Assembly: GCA_946479115.1 (NCBI GenBank)
Contig: CAMLED010000017.1
Coordinates: 1 to 14,632, forward strand
Direction of reading: 5' to 3'
DNA: 14,632 nucleotides
DNA from: an uncultured Candidatus Saccharibacteria bacterium
GTDB taxonomy: Bacteria; Patescibacteria; Saccharimonadia; Saccharimonadales; UBA6022
The notes below the pieces were generated by a model. The model made no database searches and was not told the DNA's origin. It saw only the letters and a program-made list of their open reading frames with translations. How positions within the stretch are numbered: position 1 is the stretch's first letter; the number at the start of each line of letters is the position of its first letter. Shown here in pieces: positions 12,300-14,632 of this stretch. The translations under genes and the position numbers were made by a program.

Positions 12300-13235
12300 C
12301 GCCTCGAAGGCATAAAACAAAAACCTGAAAATAATGACAATGACAGCCCTGAATATATATCAGAGGTTCCTTCGGTGCGACAGCAACTCGAATCATTAGC
12401 GAGCGACGAGACTTTTTCTGTAGAACATGCCAAGTTGAAACAAGAGCTGGCGAGTGATCCAGAATATTTGACGTTCGCTGCGGCAGAGGCCGAAATTAAA
12501 GAGCTGACAGCCCAATCATATACAGAGGAGAGTATCACTGTTGCTCAGCAGCTATATAAACAACTGAGCGAACTCAAAAGCAACCTCTATTCAAATGTGC
12601 GCTACAAAGATTATGCACAATCAATAGAACGAATGTATGATTTCGAATACTCGGCAGCACGTGCCATTGATGCCGATAGTCCGGAAGCAAAAATGTTGCT
12701 CGCTAGCCTAGGCGCAGAAGCTGACATGACAGATATCGATGCAGCACCTTTTATGAATTACAAAGATAATACTGCAGAGGCTTGGCAATATGTTCCAGAT
12801 GCTGCAATTAAAGACTACCTTAGTGCCCGCCCATTTATGGATACGAGTCATATGCGGCTGGACGGCAATAAAATTAGAATTCGCAGTGAGACAAAGAATG
12901 ATTCATTTGCTATACCTGCATCGTTATTTGTATCTGCCGCCAGCTTCGAATCATGGACCGGGCGCAGAGAGGGTATTGGTAAAGCGTGGAGCTCACTATA
13001 CGGGTATGGTGACACTACTAGCCTTAATGTCATGAAGCACTATGCATCGCTAGAGACTGAACTCCCACCGGTTGAGTTCGTAAACGTATATGTCCAACCT
13101 GATGGTAGAATGTTCGCAGATAATGATGCAGGTGATTCACACCGCATCGGCGCGGCATTTTTACGTGGTGATACGAGCGTGAAAGCAGAGAATGTTAATT
13201 TTGTAATGTTAGATCGCAATATCCTTACAGATTAG
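12294..13235 (+). CDS. Hypothetical protein with ParB-like C-terminal motif
   Basis: A 313-residue protein. The first ~30 residues are polar and disordered; ~30-130 are helical and acidic (VRQQLESLASDETFSVEHAK, ESITVAQQLYKQLSELKSNL), probably coiled coil. A globular part follows (~150-310), with short basic and aromatic strands (GNKIRIRSET; ASFESWTGRREGIGKAWSSL). Near the end, VNVYVQPDGRMF (263-274) followed by GDSHRIGAAFLRGD (280-293) resembles the ParB/sulfiredoxin-like core, in which PDG is followed by G.HR..AA...G. This supports a ParB-like fold but not a specific job. Translation probably starts on a leaderless mRNA. The acetyltransferase gene begins 17 bases after the stop and may share the transcript. 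Confidence 0.75.
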   Translation: MKRLEGIKQKPENNDNDSPEYISEVPSVRQQLESLASDETFSVEHAKLKQELASDPEYLTFAAAEAEIKELTAQSYTEESITVAQQLYKQLSELKSNLYSNVRYKDYAQSIERMYDFEYSAARAIDADSPEAKMLLASLGAEADMTDIDAAPFMNYKDNTAEAWQYVPDAAIKDYLSARPFMDTSHMRLDGNKIRIRSETKNDSFAIPASLFVSAASFESWTGRREGIGKAWSSLYGYGDTTSLNVMKHYASLETELPPVEFVNVYVQPDGRMFADNDAGDSHRIGAAFLRGDTSVKAENVNFVMLDRNILTD

Positions 13236-13240
13236 TTTGA

Positions 13241-13246
13241 TAGTAT
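13241..13246 (+). promoter_or_regulatory. Possible -10 box for a leaderless acetyltransferase mRNA
   Basis: TAGTAT (13241-13246) ends six bases before ATG 13253, and the bases between (ATATTT) hold no ribosome binding site. No clear -35 is visible, and the gene could instead be translated by readthrough from the gene upstream. Confidence 0.3.
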
Positions 13247-13252
13247 ATATTT

Positions 13253-13768
13253 ATGAGCCACGAATTTATTAATGTCGATGAAAATCTTAGGCTTGAACAG
13301 CTTACACCAGATCGTGCTGGCGAGGTGTTTGCTATCACCGATCAAAATCGTGATTATCTTGGAAAATTTATGCCTTGGGTGCCGTACATCAAGTCATCTG
13401 AGGATTCTTTGAACTATATTAACGAGACGATCGAGAGCCGAAAGCTTGGGACGAAGTATTCGTATGGTGTGGTCTACGACGAAACACTAGTGGGAAACGT
13501 CAGTCTACGTAACATTAATCACGAATCTCTTCGGCCAGAAATTGGCTACTGGATCATACCCGAGTATTCAGGGAAGGGTATTACTACCCGAGCGGTCAAA
13601 GCACTCACCGAATTAGGGCTAAAATCACTTGAATTAGACCAAATTATTCTACGAGCTAATCCTGAAAATGTAGCCAGTAACAAAGTGGCTGAAAAGGCGG
13701 GATACCAGCTTCTCGATCATGAAGTCGAGGATGGTGAACCGCTTAATGTGTGGTCAATTTCTAGGTAA
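13253..13768 (+). CDS. GNAT acetyltransferase, RimJ/RimL-type
   Basis: A 171-residue GNAT enzyme that transfers acetyl from acetyl-CoA, probably to a protein N-terminus or small amine. The N-terminal half has the RimL-like pattern LRLEQLTPDRAGEVFAIT (12-29) and YLGKFMPWVPY (35-45). Motif A is EIGYWIIPEYSGKGITTRAV (96-115), with the CoA pyrophosphate loop at YSGKGIT. Motif B is NPENVASNKVAEKAGYQ (136-152). The length is typical. The start ATG 13253 has no Shine-Dalgarno sequence. It may be co-transcribed with the upstream gene. The substrate cannot be read from the sequence; relatives modify ribosomal proteins, but many RimL-like enzymes have other targets. Confidence 0.92.
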   Translation: MSHEFINVDENLRLEQLTPDRAGEVFAITDQNRDYLGKFMPWVPYIKSSEDSLNYINETIESRKLGTKYSYGVVYDETLVGNVSLRNINHESLRPEIGYWIIPEYSGKGITTRAVKALTELGLKSLELDQIILRANPENVASNKVAEKAGYQLLDHEVEDGEPLNVWSISR

Positions 13769-13926
13769 CTATGAACATAGTCATATAGATTAATTAATTA
13801 ATTTACTTATGCTTGCAAAGCTAGTTCTCAGATCTTATTCTAGTGCGAGTGTTTTCTCTCTTAAAGATTGAGGATTAACCGGGACTTCCGGCACTATTTG
13901 AATGACACCTCGAAAGGGTGAGTACT
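13769..13926 (+). promoter_or_regulatory. Promoter and structured leader of the CHAP gene
   Basis: TTGCAA (13813-13818), 17 bp, TATTCT (13836-13841) form a good promoter with a start near 13848, leaving about 80 nt of leader. The leader holds CCGGGACTTCCGG (13879-13891), able to fold as CCGG/CCGG, and CACC (13906-13909) opposite GGTG (13917-13920). The second stem would cover the Shine-Dalgarno GGGTGA (13916-13921) of the TTG start, so translation may be controlled. No known riboswitch class is recognised. Upstream, CTATG/CATAG (13770-13781) and repeated TTAA lie between genes; no clear terminator is seen. Confidence 0.5.
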
Positions 13927-14632
13927 TTGAAAAAGACTGCGTTGGGAAGATGGGCCTGTATCTTTCTTGCAATATTTGGATTTACTCTAACGTCGGTTGC
14001 GGTGGCAGCTCCCGCGCATGCGGATACAACCCTGTGTACGTCTTCGGGGAGTAATTTTTCACCCTGTAACACATTGGTGACGACTTCCAACGGCTACGAA
14101 GATCACTATACGAGTAGTTACTGGAGGGCATTCTCAGGACACAACTGCACCAATTATGTTGGCTATATGCTAACTCGAAATGGCGATGCGGGCCCTGGTG
14201 TCCTTATGGGTAATGCTACGCTGTGGGATAATAAAATTAGTCAAAATTCGAATTGGGGCTACACGGTTGATTCGGTGGCTACGGTTGGCTCAATTGCTCA
14301 ATGGGAGGGTAATGACAATAACCCAGGCGCTAGTCCGGGTCATGTGGCTTACGTTGAAGCGGTTGGTGACGGTACGATCACGGTTTCTGAAGATAATGTC
14401 ATTCTTGGTGGCGTGTCTCATTATCGTTGGAGAACCATTACTACAAATGGAGACTGGCCGACGCGATTTTTACATATTAAGGATGTAACGCCGCCTGTCA
14501 CGCCGCCAGTTACTCCACCTGCTAAAAGCATTTCTGCGCAACGTGCATCTAACGGTGCCTTTAATCTATTTGCCACAGATTCAAGCAACCAGCTCGTCAC
14601 GTATTTCCAATCTACCGCTAATGGATCTTGGT
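13927..14632 (+). CDS. Secreted CHAP-domain hydrolase with lectin-like repeat (C-terminus beyond window)
   Basis: An open frame of 235 codons runs to the window end. I take TTG 13927 with GGGTGA five bases upstream; GTG 13918 in the same frame is the alternative. The N-terminus KKTALGRWACIFLAIFGF up to APAHA (~28-32) is a classic signal peptide. The CHAP domain (~55-185) has the nucleophile C74 (GHNCTNYVGY), the general base H139 (SPGHVAYVE) and E155/N157 (SEDN) as third residue. CHAP enzymes cut peptidoglycan amide or peptide bonds. A TPPV repeat linker (~189-198) leads to SNGAFNLFATDSSNQLVTYF, which looks like the first blade of a PLL/tectonin-type beta-propeller lectin. A secreted wall hydrolase with a sugar-binding domain fits an episymbiont acting on its own or its host's wall. 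Confidence 0.87.
   Translation, partial: MKKTALGRWACIFLAIFGFTLTSVAVAAPAHADTTLCTSSGSNFSPCNTLVTTSNGYEDHYTSSYWRAFSGHNCTNYVGYMLTRNGDAGPGVLMGNATLWDNKISQNSNWGYTVDSVATVGSIAQWEGNDNNPGASPGHVAYVEAVGDGTITVSEDNVILGGVSHYRWRTITTNGDWPTRFLHIKDVTPPVTPPVTPPAKSISAQRASNGAFNLFATDSSNQLVTYFQSTANGSW

Noticed and set aside
14484..14530. Short tandem DNA repeat near the right end
   Set aside because: The repetition simply encodes the TPPV linker of the CHAP protein.
1..14632. Alternative genetic code with TGA as Gly or Trp
   Set aside because: All recognisable proteins have full family length without any in-frame TGA.
1..14632. CRISPR array, insertion sequence or prophage
   Set aside because: No regularly spaced repeats, transposase or phage structural genes are seen in any frame.

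Overview
The window looks like a chromosomal segment from a member of the Candidate Phyla Radiation, most probably a Saccharibacterium (TM7). This placement is inferred from the style of the genes: a SIS-type phosphoglucose/phosphomannose isomerase, compact genes with abutting ends, a class I ribonucleotide reductase operon of unusual build, and a secreted CHAP protein. It is not based on a marker gene. The standard code fits, because all genes run through without in-frame TGA. All fourteen well-supported genes whose stop lies in the window end in TAA or TAG, none in TGA.

Layout. 1-443 (-) is the N-terminal part of an unrecognised protein. It is divergent from a SIS-family sugar-phosphate isomerase (612-1652, +). 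An ABC exporter of the MacB/LolCDE type follows on the minus strand (permease 1654-2889, ATPase 2889-3695), coupled by a TAATG overlap. tRNA-Ser(GGA) with an encoded CCA and its own terminator lies at 3777-3866. An orphan minus-strand gene (4043-4645) is divergent from a cupin-like protein (4747-5100) and a membrane-anchored spermidine-synthase-like protein (5105-6529).

The centre (6530-10753) is a ribonucleotide reductase operon and the most interesting part. Its control region carries two pairs of NrdR-box-like palindromes, each pair 33 bp centre to centre, with the second pair sitting on a good sigma70-type promoter. The order is a 13-codon leader ORF, nrdA, a 58-residue ORF ending in CEGCQ, an 81-residue unknown ORF, nrdB and a terminator. 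NrdA has the active-site residues but no cysteines in its C-terminal tail, where class I enzymes carry the redox pair that re-reduces the active site. The 58-residue protein ends in just such a CxxC pair and has its own ribosome binding site, so the redox tail seems to be encoded as a separate protein. NrdB has Phe where the tyrosyl radical usually sits and Glu as the first metal ligand, with the same ligand spacing as the Chlamydia class Ic (Mn/Fe) subunit.

The right side holds a YecM-like protein (10786-11280), an unrecognised minus-strand protein (11359-12102), a protein with a ParB-like motif (12294-13235), a GNAT acetyltransferase (13253-13768), and a secreted CHAP-domain protein with the start of a lectin-like repeat, cut by the window end (13927 onward).

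Several genes (4747, 12294, probably 13253, possibly 3695) have a -10 box ending 6-7 bases before the start codon, which suggests leaderless mRNAs.
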